A stretch of 64,000 nucleotides of DNA from Rhinopomastus cyanomelas. Its lineage: Eukaryota > Chordata > Aves > Bucerotiformes > Rhinopomastidae. Position numbers and translations under genes: made by a program. The notes beneath the pieces were generated by a model. That model ran no database searches. It was not told the origin of the DNA and saw only the letters and a program-made list of their open reading frames with translations. The stretch lies in assembly GCA_013400115.1 (NCBI GenBank), contig VXBP01008912.1, forward strand, positions 786,271 through 850,270. Direction: 5' to 3'. Positions 1 to 11,960 of this stretch are shown here, piece after piece (positions within the stretch are counted from its first letter, which is position 1; the number at the start of each line of letters is the position of its first letter).

Positions 1-1783
1 GTCCAAAAGCTTTATGTGAGCTTCATGCTGTCATTCTGATGTTCCCATTTGAAGAACAAAAAGTAAACAGGTAAAAATCCGTAGGTAGTATCTTGACACA
101 TGTATTCTATTCATTATAACAATTGCATTTACAGAGGTAGGGAATATGCTCCCGAGAATAAGCTTCCTCAAGTTTGACTTGGGCTGCAGCCAAAACATTT
201 CCGGTTTAGTACTCCGGAGCATTATTTAGAAGATAAATTGCTGGATATCAGATTTGGGGAAAAGGTAGAAGTAGCATCAAGTCTTGTTGCACAGCAACTC
301 ATTGGAGGGAACATACCATGTATTATTGTGAATATGAGCAAGTAATAAGAAAAAAACTCTGACTAAGGAAATTTAACTTCAATAAAATGTTTGGAAAATG
401 CTGTTTGGGAATATTCCATGAAAGGAAAACTGAGAAATAGTCTCCACTTTATTTTATGCCAGTGTGCTCTTGTGCAGCTTTAAAAAGATTGAGCATTATG
501 TAGGCTTCTAAACCTTGCACCATTAAAGCTGATTATTGCTACGAATGGGACACCTATGCTATTGATCTTTAACTTCTGAGTGACAAGAACCATTCTTGAA
601 CCACTGTGTGGCAATTCCTCACAAGATACCCTCATGAAAAGATTATACTCAATTTTAAGTGTGTTTACAATGAAGCAGCAGCAGCATAGAAATATGAGCT
701 ACTTATTTTCCCTTTGCTTACTTGGAGCCTAAGTTCTTGCAGATGCTGTGCAGAACTGCATCACACACCACTGACACACATCCCTGAATACGAATTGACT
801 CCTAAGAAACTAAATTTCTCCCTCCTGATCTGCAATTTCCATTATGGGTATGTAAATACAATTTTTATGCATCACCGTAAGCAACCAGATTGACTTGTGT
901 TTGTTTGCAGATAACCAAGTGGGGATATTATCCCTTGGAACTACACTGCTGAACCTAACACTGCGTTCAGGTGAAGACACTGCAGGATGTTACTTCATCC
1001 ACAAGTAGATTACAACATTATTTTAAGCAACTTCTTAAAACTAACAACTAACAGATCAGTCTAAAATTAATGAGAGAGCGTGGAGTTGTACAGGAAGCCA
1101 CAGGCATCGTTTAGCAGTCAAAAAGGGCTGATCCTGATGTTAAGGAATTGTCTTGACACCTAGTGCTCAAATACACAAACTCCTCATCCCTTACTGTTGA
1201 CTTGAACCTGTCAAAGGTAGATTTTTAATGTACACTTCTTTGAGAGCCAAGTGCCAATATACAGCAACCTAAATATACATTAACGGAGACAAAGCTGGTA
1301 GCACTGAAAGCCTCAGAGTAGTGCAGTAGAACGTTTCAATTTTTAACACTTCACTTGCTTAGCTAAGGAAAATGAGAGGGACCCAGCAGCACCACCTGTT
1401 TGTTCTTTTTTATTCACAGTTACCTGATTCTTAAAACTTGCCTAAATGGGGGCTTATAAGAGAACTACAACAGGTTGATTGTTGTTGGTTAGTTTGGGAT
1501 TTGCCTTTTTATTTAAACACTGCTAACAGACTGATACCAATACAGATCTCTTAAGTCCCTACATTAATATGAGATCTATTATTATGAAGTTTTAAAATGT
1601 ATAAAAACTCACTACATTTCTAAGTTCTCAAAAGAAAGGTGAAATGATTTAGAAGATACCATAAAAAAAGAAAACCACAAAATAAATCTTCCTAACAGGC
1701 ATCACTTAGCACACAGGTAGTACTTCAGTCATGAAGGACTTAGTGTGACTCCAGTGAGTCACTACCTTTCTTATGGGTTTATA
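1..1783. other. Unique AT-rich non-coding DNA
   Basis: I see no gene, RNA gene or recognisable repeat here. The reading frames are short, in both orientations, and none resembles a known protein. The sequence is AT-rich with few CpG, as in bird introns or intergenic DNA. Confidence 0.6.
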
Positions 1784-1895
1784 TCACATAATCACAGAAC
1801 ATTAGGGATCGGAAGGGATCTCCAAGGATCATCTAGTCCAATCCCCCTGCCAGAGCAGGGGCGCCTAGACCAAGTAGCACAGGAACACGCAGGCA
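1784..1895 (-). mobile_element. CR1 retrotransposon, 3' end only
   Basis: Read on the minus strand this is the 3' terminus of a CR1 LINE. The plus strand shows the inverted tail (aatcacagaacattaggg), then the gga-rich block, the ccaatccccctgcc core and cctagaccaagtagcac. Only about 110 bases survive, so the copy is severely 5'-truncated and has no coding capacity. It belongs to the same subfamily as the copies at 8615, 19378, 28630, 29690, 51538, 56612 and 63402. Several substitutions suggest it is not recent. Confidence 0.93.
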
Positions 1896-3659
1896 CTGTT
1901 ACTGTACATCTCTCCCTTGCCAGATCCTGGCGATACTGGTGATACAGTAAATCTGAGCTGGCAACAGCCAGAACGGACGCACGAAGGAGCAACAGAAGAA
2001 ATGGGTTATTTAACTAGTTCAGTATGGTACAAAATGCACACACGGGCAGCAATATTCTGAGACTAATTTCACTGTAAACATACGTAAGCGCAATCCAGAC
2101 AGTCCATTTGTCACAACGGGGTTCAGCACCGCTTAGTGAACTACGTTGTGCTGAAAGCTGATTTTCACTTCGCTCATGATGCCAAAATTGCTACGGTCAC
2201 ATTTTTGTTTTGGACAGAAGAATGGCACAGGACTACTCCATTAAGAGCCATTCACTTCGTAACACAAGTCCATGGATATCCTATTTCCTACCATAAAATT
2301 TTGGAAAAAATAGAATGCTTATCCAGCAGTTCATGCAGCTTCTTGATTTCAAAGCCAGTAAAGGCTATTAAAGTAATCTAGCTAACAGCACAATAGAGTT
2401 CTCGGTGCAAGCATAAATGCCCATTATATCTTCAATGCGCCTTTGCTTTCAGTAATCCTCTGGTAAATCATGCTCCTAAATAAATAAATTCTTCAAAATG
2501 CTGATATTTCCTGAACCGCTATTAGTTAGTAATCAGGACGCAGAATGTACTTCCCTCTCTGTTTTGATGTTTTCTTTTTAAGCAGAGGATTAGGTTTTGC
2601 TTAGTTTTGCAACAGCTTTAAAACATCTTAGCTCAAGAAACTGTCCCCTTCCTTTGAACGAATGCATTGCCCAAGATGTTTTTTCTTTGAAAATTCAAAT
2701 GTTAGCAAAATAACCATTGTACTACATTAGCCAGCGATAAAGTCAAAGAGAAATGTGTTTCCACTTAAAAATAACATGAATAGTCTTCAGAAGTATTTGC
2801 AGCATCTCGCCTCTTCCATAACAACATAAACTTTATCAGACATCTGGGAACAGAACTCCAGCATCTTCTCAGCGAGGCATTATTCCTGCTGCACACACAC
2901 TGTACAAGCTATTGAAAGCAGTTAATAATAGAAGACCATGCACTTTCATGTAATTCATAATTAGAAGATGACTACAACCGCATTATTTAAAATGAAGCCT
3001 TTGTTATCAGCACCAGTTTTAGACAGAAGCTGAGAATCACTTGCGAGCTGTGGCAGACCCAGACTGTTCAAAGCAATTGCTGTTCAGCATGAAAGCTGCA
3101 ATGGAGGTCACAAAACAGGTCAGGAGGAAAGATAGTGTATCGATTTCACACCAGGGATAGAGGCGAAGCAAGGGCCCACTGTTGCTGCATGTGATGTATT
3201 TCACTTCAGTTTAAGGCACATTTCATTCCAATTCAAGAGGGGGTGGGGAGCAAAGGGCGAGCGGATTTCACACTGAATCATGATGAATTCTGGACTTGTG
3301 TATTCCAGTAAATATCTCCTTCCTGACATTAAGTATTTCTATAGCAGAGAGAATACAATGGAAATTAGATTGCAACCTGAGAGCCTGAAGAGGACTCCGG
3401 GAAACTAAAACAACAACAACAAAAAGCCCCCAAACCTGTGTAAGACGAGTTCTGTTGCCTCCCAGCTCAGCGCACACTGTTGTAGAAGTCACCCACTAAC
3501 AAAACTGTTTCAACACTCGCGCTGCTGGAGACAAACTGTATACAATATTCTAATCTTTTATTAAAACATCATTAAGCCACGTAAACCTAAGCCAAAAGTC
3601 TTCAAAACTAAAAGGGCTGCGAGTGTTCACACAAACCTCCCGGCTACACGCACAGAGGC

Positions 3660-3683
3660 ATGTGCAGTGCAATGTGCAGTGCA
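3660..3683. repeat. Perfect 2 x 12-bp tandem duplication
   Basis: The unit atgtgcagtgca occurs twice with no mismatch (3660-3671 and 3672-3683). It is probably a replication-slippage duplication. No function is implied. Confidence 0.9.
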
Positions 3684-5867
3684 AAGAAAACACGACTCCT
3701 GACACGAACGCTCTAAACGCATACGAACACGTACAAAAAGGCAGAGCACAAGTGTATTCTGCTTGTTTTCAAACTGACAGTCCAAGTTACCCCAACTGCT
3801 CCAGCAAGGGATATTAACAGTATCCTAAGTGTTTTGTAGGGCAGCACTGATGATTATTTGTGTTTTGTCACACAGTAACAGTCGCCAGAAAACTGGATCA
3901 GTTCTGATGGGTGAAGAATTAACTACAGGGTTATTTCTTACGTTATCCAAGTGTCAGACTAACCTGGTTTAATTCTACTCCCCACACCGGCCCCGACTCC
4001 AGGAAACTAAATTTCCAGTACTTTTGCCCAATATGTTGTAAAAGTGTCAACTCTCCAACTGTTAAGATCACACAGAGGGCAATGGTAAAATGCTAAGACC
4101 TCTAAGGATAAAGTGCTCCTTCCCTCTCCCCAATGTCACTTTGCATAATTTGTTCTCTGAAAAACTGCTGTTCTTTTGAAACGCTCTGACTCTGCTATTC
4201 TGCTGGTGACAATATTTTACAACTTTTCTAGCTCTTTATACAGGCTCCATAACACCAGCAAAATAGCCAGACACTGACACATCTCAGAACAAAAGAGGAC
4301 TGTATTTGAGACTGCACAGAGATTTCCTATTAAATTATTTATATTAGTTCACTTCCACGTCATTATTTCTTTTCAACTGTTCTACGGCATCAGTGTCAAC
4401 TTCTTGAACCCTCTCATGAAAGCTTTGCTGTCATCAGGGTCTATTTCAGCATTCTTAATTCTGCATAAGGAATCAGTTACCCAGCAAGTTTCCAATCACA
4501 AAGGGCCAGATGCTCCTCTCTGCTACATGCTGGAGCTGGGCAGACGGGCCCCTCACTAAGACAGAGGAGGGCAAAAGGTGGCCGAGCAGTGTGTGTGCCA
4601 CCAGCCTGCCACGAAACAGCTGAGGCTGCTGTGCATGAGGAGAAAAAAATTCAGTGGCTACAGTTAACAAACTGAAGTGATAGGAGAGATCAGCTGCTCC
4701 GTGCAGAATGATCCGTCATGAACTTGCACTGCTAAACTCCACCAGCTTGCCCTTCTCAAGAATTCCTCAACTTCCATGAAGCTCTGCTGTAAAGGGATAA
4801 AAATCTGACAGAGCCTTGAGTGAGGCTTCAATGGATTAGCACCTGCTGGCTACGGACAAAGTCAACCCCACTGCTGCTGTTTGATCTACAGGCTCCTGCT
4901 GACACCACACATCACATGAGTCTTATCTTCTCTGATATGTGCCCAACAGTTAAACTGCCTGTGTCTGCTCCACTCAGGAGCATCCAAGAGTATGGTGGTG
5001 CTTGGGATTGTTTCCTAAAGACCACGAACTGTAGAGTCACTGCAGAGTCAGCTCCATGAGCAAAGCCAAGAGGACAGACATGACTTTTAGCCAGAGCCCT
5101 AGAATCTACCTCTTCCCACTTAAGCGACTATGAGCATGAAGTCATTCTTGCATTACTGGATTCCTGGGTAGACCTAGAAATCAAAATCAAGTAATTTCAC
5201 CCATTTATAGTTATATAGATTATCTATAAATGATGTATATACTGGACAAGGACTTTAGCAAGAGACTAAATCGACTAAGCTACTTTAACATGCAGTTTTG
5301 GAAAGCAAGCCTGCAAGCCACCCAGTATGGAACAGACTCAACTAAAACACACTATTCCAGTAGAGCCCACAATGTTTGCCTATGGCTACAGGCTACTGAG
5401 GCAGGAAGCTGTTGTATTCCCCAAAATGTTTAAATCCTGGGTTTCTCAGTGCTGGGACAAAGTCCTATCATTCCTTCCAAGTCCTCCATCACCCCATTAC
5501 TGACCTGTGCTGTCAAAAAAAAGTTGATTAAAGATTTAAAGATGTAAGGACATTTGAAATCTCAGTATAGATTTCTCTTCAAGACTCTTGAGGGATGAGA
5601 ATGAGGAAAAAAAATAGGCAAAGGGGCTTGGGTTAAGTTCAATTAGCAGGAAAGCATGCTCTGGAAAGGTGTGCACATAAAATACAGGCCTCGGGGAATA
5701 ACGGTGGTAAATAGACAAATTAAACTTCAAGAGGCTTTCTAACCTCTCATATATATAATTTTTTTTTAATATTTACTGAGTGTAAAAGGATCAGCCTTAG
5801 ACCCCTGCAATGAAAATGATAAATGGTCATATAGCTGGTGTGTTAATTAATACTAACCCCTCTCTGG

Positions 5868-5965
5868 ATATAAAAAAAACAACCACCAACAACAAACCAC
5901 CTGAAAAAAAAAAAAAGAAGAGGCAAAGGGGAAAAAAACCACTGAAAACCAAACAACAAGGAAAA
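5868..5965. repeat. A-rich low-complexity tract
   Basis: A long A-rich stretch with AAC and AAAAG variants includes a run of 13 A near 5906. It makes a spurious lysine-rich reading frame. I see no adjoining retrotransposon body that would make it a poly-A tail. Confidence 0.8.
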
Positions 5966-8614
5966 CTGAAGCCTTTATGGCCACAATACACAAGCTTTTA
6001 AGCTAAGCGAGCCTGGCAGGTGGGTGTGTTCCAAGTAAACTGCACTGCCGTTTACTTTCTACACAGAAACAACCACCTGAAAAAAATGAAACTCAATCAA
6101 GTGCAAAGCATTAAATTGCATCTTCTACTCGTAAGATGCTTTTACCAAAAAACACTGAGGCACTTCAGCAACAATCTCATCCAAAGTACAATACTTTGAG
6201 TAAATGGTGTGAACAGCAACTTTCAGTTCTGCACCAGACATTTGCACAGATTGACCTAAAACACCTTGAGTTTCTGCACAGTTGACTTAATCCCTAGAGG
6301 AGAAGTCAACTTGCTGTACGCCACTGCCTCTTAATCCACAGCACTTGAGCTGCTCGGGTTTTGTGTGGTGGGGTTGTTGGGGTTGTTTTTTTAAAAAAAA
6401 AGGATATTGAAACCCAACAGATCTCAGTAACAGAAAACTAACAGCCACACGGTTGTTCTGAGAATCAAAGATTTCCCCCTCTGCCACAACTGATAAAAAA
6501 GGAGCCAGTATACCTTCCTAAAAGGGCAGTGAGAAGTGTCCCCAGATGTTCCTTCCACATGAACCACTTGCACAAGTGAGAAAGTCTCCAAAGACTCAAT
6601 CTCACAAATGTCACTGTGTCTACAGTAGAGCAAAAATCACTTTGGGTTATTCAGCTTTATTCAGGCCCTTCCCTCTCCCCTCCTCTACTGCCTTCCTAAC
6701 CGGGATTTCATATTAAATCCTAACAAGACTGTTGAAAAGTCAGCACTGAACACGTTAAACACAGCAAAACCTACCAAGAGAACCCCCTCACATTCACACA
6801 CAAGCAACTCAAGTCCTGAAAAGACCTGTGTGGCCTGACAGTTTGTACTTTCTGTGGAGGATTACTGAGGATTATGTGTAATTAGCCATAATTGCACATT
6901 ATTTTTCTCAATTTCAAAAAGAACAACCGACATGATCCTTTCTGCTTCCTAATAACATCTTTGTCCCCCAAATCTTAACAATAATTTCTAATTTTGCGCT
7001 AAGAAAAACTCTTATTAAAAAAACTTCAGGGATTTACAGTGAGTGCAGCGTAGAAGATTGAGTTCAGAACCAACACTGGGAAGAGCTGATCAGAGACTGC
7101 TGCAACTGCTGTCTGCTTGCTTGGTGATGATTTAAAATAAACTGGTTTTCTGTTAGAGCAAAACACTGGCAGATTTGAGGTTTCAAAAACAGGACTGTCA
7201 GATAGATAATGAATATTTTTAGTAGTGTCATTTATTGAAAGCACAGAGGGTACTTGCAGTTGTTCCAATTCAGAGGGAATGAACACTTTAGTTTTGTGTA
7301 ATTCCAGGAGGAGAAGGTTGAGAACAACAGGTTTGAAAAGGTATTTTAGGTCTTCTAGTTTTAGAAGAGGCATTTAAAAACAAAGTGCCTTTTTAGATGC
7401 CTTGGCACAAGAAAAAAAACCGTGAGGAAAAATCTAAAATGCAAGCTACACACTTTTTGTGATATTAAAAGAAAACAACACTGGTTTAGAGGAAAAGGCA
7501 GCATCTCTTCCACATTTTATGTCCTAAGTGGGTTTAAGTACTGCCTATTACTTGTCAAGAATTCAATAGCAAATAGAAACTTTCCAGGCTGACGTGCTGG
7601 GGCAGAGGAAGGTCATTCTTTAAAGCATTTGCTCCCTTGGGAGGAAAACCTGGAAGGATGCTGTTTGAGCAATTTATACCAGGCACAGCAAGTCATTAGA
7701 TGCCTGTGCTGCAAGCCTGCCATGATCCCAACTCCACAGCCATATGTGCTCACCATGGTGGGAACCAGTTCTTCTAAAAGGCACCGAGTCCAAAGAGCAC
7801 AGAGACAGGGGTGTGTATTTTCCCCTCAATGTGCTGAGTGGTTATAGGCGCTGTAAATCTTTCACGGAATAGCAAGAGGGCACAAAAGGAGCATTAAGCA
7901 GATGAACATCATGCATGATTGTTTAAAGTAGTAAATTTTCCATTTTGGAAAGGAAGACATAATTGTGGAAGGAGAAAAATCAATTTGCAGGTTGGAAAAC
8001 ATTCTTTCTGATTAGTGTTTTAAAGATAATTTTTCTCCTGATTCAGTCTGACCGCAAAACAAAACCCAAGCAATCAGTAATCCCACAGCATCTGTGAACA
8101 AATACTATACTGCTCATTTTCTCTTGACAAACTTTGCTAGAGCAAAGATTCACATTTTAAATAGCCAAAACAAGTCTGGAACTGTACTTTGCAAAAACTT
8201 CCAACTCGGCGTTTTCTGAACACCCAGCCATCCAGGAGGAATACACGAGCTCACAAATACCTTTTCCAGGAGAAGGCTACAGAAGGGTACAGCAGCTATT
8301 GAGCAAGCAATGCACTATATGGATCTGCTTATACAGAACACTACATTATTCCATCTATATGGGCATATTTTCAAGTTTAATCCAGACCTACATGTTTTAC
8401 ATGTACTATCTACTGCTTACTTTTATTTTCACCGTAGATTTGAAAAGACAACAAAACCAGAAGTGCTTTAGCTAACAAGAACTGCAGACAGGCTAGTCCC
8501 ACTCCTCCTCCTCTCAGTGCTTCAATGATCTAAGGTGACACACAATCCTCTGCTTGCTGTCCCCAAGGACAGCCCTGTTTTGGCTGTCTCAGCCCAGGCA
8601 CTCGACTTCTTATT

Positions 8615-9052
8615 TCACAGAACCACAGAACAATAGGGATTGGAAGACACCTTGAAAGATCATCTAATTCAATTCCCCTGCCACAGCAGGATCACCTAGA
8701 AAAAGTCCCACAGGAACATACCCTGGCAGGTTTTTTTAAACATCTCCAGAGAAGGAGACTCCACAAGTCCCCTGGGCAGCTGTTCCAGTGCTCTGTCATC
8801 CTCACTGTGAAGAAGTTCTTTCTGATATTTATATGGAACCTCCTGTGTTCCAGCTGACACCCATTGCCCCTTGGCCTATCATTAGATTACACTGAGAAGA
8901 GCCTGGCTCCATCCTCCTGACACCCACCCCTCACCTATTTATAGACATTAATGAGGTCACCCCTCACTCTCCTCTTCTCCAAGCTAAAGAGACCCAGCTC
9001 CCTCAGTCAGCTCAGACTGCTTCTCCAGCCTCTTCAGAGTCCTTCCTATGCC
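8615..9052 (-). mobile_element. CR1 retrotransposon, 3' 440 bases
   Basis: On the minus strand this copy holds the end of CR1 ORF2 and the 3' UTR. Visible landmarks, read on the plus strand from the 3' end, are the tail with cacagaacaatagggattgg, the ccctgccacagcaggatc block, ctccagagaaggagactcc, the Trp/Arg-encoding segment near 8810-8830, and the 'gagaagagcctggctcc' and 'aagctaaagagacccagctcc' blocks. It is 5'-truncated near 9052 and about fourfold longer than most other copies here. Substitutions and the loss of exact target sites fit an old insertion. It has no intact reading frame. Confidence 0.95.
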
Positions 9053-11768
9053 CCCAAGTCACACAAAACAAATGATAATCCTCAAGTTTCTGGCCAATTT
9101 TATCCCCACGCTTGCTGAACACAGTTTGGTTTGTGCAGCTTCAGTGGGTGTCTAAGAAAGAAAAGCTCAGGAATATAGCCTTGTGTGAATATATGCCCTG
9201 GTCTGGGTCAGCACAGGACTCATTGTGCTCCGTGATTTCTCAGCTCAGCCTCTTCTAACCACGCTTTCCGTTACTGGCACGCTTGTGCAGGCAGTGTCTG
9301 TTCCTACAACACCTGAAGTTTAGAAAGTTACTACCAAGGGCTGGTTTACTGAAAGGCTTTTGTTATCCTTTCCCTTGTTAGAACCAGTCACTGCTAACCT
9401 TGTGTGTCACTTTTGGGGTGCCTTGAAGCAAGTGGCTGCACCTGTTAGGAAGAGCAGACAGGATAGGTGACCCTACACTGACCAACAAGGTATGCTGTAC
9501 AGAAATGCTTTGCTGTTCTCTACAGTTACTTCTCATTCTTACTTATGTCATTCCTGAAATTCCAAATAAAAAGCATACCATCCCTAGAAATCACACTTCA
9601 TTTACAGTAAACATCAGTTCTCTCTCCATGTAGCTATATATGCTTCCCTGGATAGGAAAACCTGGATAGGAAAACTGAAGTGCTTTTGCCCATGTGAAGA
9701 TGATTCTATTCCATCTCTGACTCCGAAGGGTTGCAGAATAAACCACATGTGCAACCAGTTTAAAACCTAGGAGACAGACAAAGGGGAGCCAAAGTATCCT
9801 GATCAAAAATTAGGATAATATGTTTAAACACATGTTTTATATACTCTATAGATAAAGCATTAAGATAATGCTAGTACTTTTTTGGGTCAGAAAATGAACT
9901 TTTACAAGTCTACTTCTGTAGCCATATTCTTGGTCTACATGCATGGTCAAAGTCCCTCTGGAACAAACAGCACAAGTCACACGTGATGGCACAAAGTCAT
10001 CATTTGGTTTGATTTGATAAAATTACATCACAGCAATACACCCTTTGGGGCTTCTAACTGCAGAAAACCTTGGAGTCTCCCAGTAGGTAATAAACTGGTT
10101 GCAGCTTCCACACAGGTCAGAGTGTGTGTTTCACTTCTCTCTTCTTCCCCGAAGCACGCCTATGGCTAGAGATTCACGTCTCAAAGTTGGTGAGGCAGTG
10201 CCTCCCCACGCAGCAGCAGTATGCACACGCGTACATGCGGGCACCTTTAAAGCATTATTACTAGTCTTCCTTTCCAGCATTATTAGCAGCTGCTTGCATA
10301 TGTGTAACTTCTTGTCCAGAGTGACAGCTGTATTTTTGCCTGTTTTGACATTGAGTCTGATCTGGGTGAATAGCTCATATCCATTAAAGTGCTATTACAA
10401 CACTGAATGACTGCCAGAATACTTCCTGATCAATTCTAAAAGCCAGCTAGCTGTCATCATCTAATCGCAACAGCGGAAAACAAATCTTTGGGGAATAAAA
10501 CAAGATTTTAAAACATTTTTAAGAAGCAGGGTATTAAGCCTAAAACCTCCAAACTATTTAAATAAAAATCACAAGCGGCAGCGGTATCCAAGTAAAAATC
10601 TCTGCGCTTCAGAACCCCATACAGCCAGTGACGAGCACGCTAACGTGGTCTCCAAAGCTACCATTTCAACAATCTCTGGGCTTGGAACTCTTGCCGTTAC
10701 ATAACTTAATAAAGCAGCACTGAAAACTATCACCACAGAGGTGCAACTGTGCTCACCACCAGATTTAGCTCTAGAAAATATAAGTCTGAATTCAGTGTTC
10801 TTTCCATCTCTGGTTGAATGGCTGAAACCCAACATGCAGGTTCCACTCCTTACTGCTGCAATAGCTTTACAAGGTGAACATTTTGGAACCTGCCATACAA
10901 GCACCGTTTCAGACCTCCATTTATAAAGCACACTTGAAAGCCTGTATAGCTCAGAGACAGCTAAAACCACTGGCAGAGAGGCCACAGTTGGCACAGCTTT
11001 TAGAGGGCCTACAGCAATGCTCTATGTGGAACATAGCACTTTACAAGCACCAAAAAAATGGCTTGTAAGCAATGGCATGCTCTGTATGGAAGTGGTCTAG
11101 CTAGTCAGCCATGCAGTGCCCACATGCATGTGCAGTGACTGGGCAACACACCAGCACCGTGCAACTCACTGCTATGCAGTGTGGTCACTCCGTTTTGATC
11201 AGTGAAACTGAGAACTCCAGCCACCTGAGTGAAATACCATTACACCAAAATACAGTTTGTGAAACCAGATCAAAGTTGCCTGTGGAACAGATGGTAGGTC
11301 CACAGACAGACATAATTTGGCTCTAAAAGTGACATCGTCCACTTATCACTGGAAATGCCCCTTGAATTAAGAGTTCTTTGAAGAGTGTCTCCTTTATCTG
11401 CAACCTGGAGCTAAAACAATATCAAACAAGTACAAAAATCCCAAACCAGCCACAACAAAAACATCGCACTGCAAAATAAACAGACCAACCCGATTCATGA
11501 CACCCCCCCCCAACAAAGCACAGAACTAAGCATCAGTCCAAGAAGTGACCAACCAACTGTCTTACACCAGGCAAAGCTGTCAACATACAGGCTTGAATCA
11601 AAATAACTGAGGATCAAAGATCACTTTTTCTGTTCTGGTTCCCATAGATGAACTCAATGCTTACGAGACTACAAAACTGCGATCGGCAGCAACAGAACCA
11701 TTTCTCTACCAAAAATACTGTCATTTTGCTGTTTACAATACAATAACCATGAAGAATCCTCAAAGTGT
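9053..11768. other. Unique non-coding DNA
   Basis: I recognise no gene. A perfect 14-base tandem duplication lies at 9648-9675. A 141-codon minus-strand frame (10569-10994) has no recognisable domain and overlaps plus-strand frames in the same region, so I treat it as chance. A nine-base C run is at 11503-11511. Confidence 0.55.
9648..9675. repeat. Perfect 2 x 14-bp tandem duplication
   Basis: The unit ctggataggaaaac is repeated exactly (9648-9661, 9662-9675). It is a slippage-type duplication with no evident function. Confidence 0.9.
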
Positions 11769-11960
11769 TATCACAGAAGGGTTTAGGTTGAAAGAGACTT
11801 CAGATCTTCTAGTTCCAAGCCCCCTGCCATGGGCAGGGACTGTCGCCTCTCACAAGACCAGATTGCCCAACATGCCCTCGAACACTTCCAGGAAGGAGGC
11901 ATTGACAACTTGCCTGGTATCCCAAGCCACAGTGCCCACAACACAAAACCTCTCTCTAGG
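11769..11960 (-). mobile_element. CR1 retrotransposon, older subfamily, 3' end
   Basis: The plus strand carries an eroded inverted CR1 tail (tcacagaagggtttaggttg), then the diagnostic ccccctgccatgggcaggga block, 'agaccagattgcccaa' and 'aacacttccaggaaggaggc'. The catgggcaggga signature marks a different and older CR1 subfamily from the ttaggga copies. About 190 bases remain. The far end, with the 'ctctctctagg' remnant, is the least certain. Confidence 0.85.

Larger units (their letters stand above)
1896..8614. other. Unique non-coding DNA with small simple repeats
   Basis: No gene is recognised. Small features are a perfect 12-base tandem duplication at 3660-3683 (unit atgtgcagtgca), an AAC-type run near 3409-3425 and an A-rich low-complexity tract at about 5868-5965. 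The part from 3510 to 3760 keeps more CpG than its surroundings. A 115-codon minus-strand frame lies at 7026-7373. It matches no family I know and is within what chance gives in 64 kb. Confidence 0.55.

Noticed and set aside
5868..5965. A-rich tract as a retrogene poly-A tail
   Set aside because: No gene-like or transposon-like sequence precedes it on either strand, and the tract is mixed rather than pure A.
7026..7373. 115-codon minus-strand frame
   Set aside because: The product is Leu- and Val-rich, as AT-rich DNA produces by chance. No homologous family is recognised and there are no splice signals.
10569..10994. 141-codon minus-strand frame as a gene
   Set aside because: It has no family resemblance and coincides with two open plus-strand frames, which points to a locally stop-poor region rather than coding sequence.
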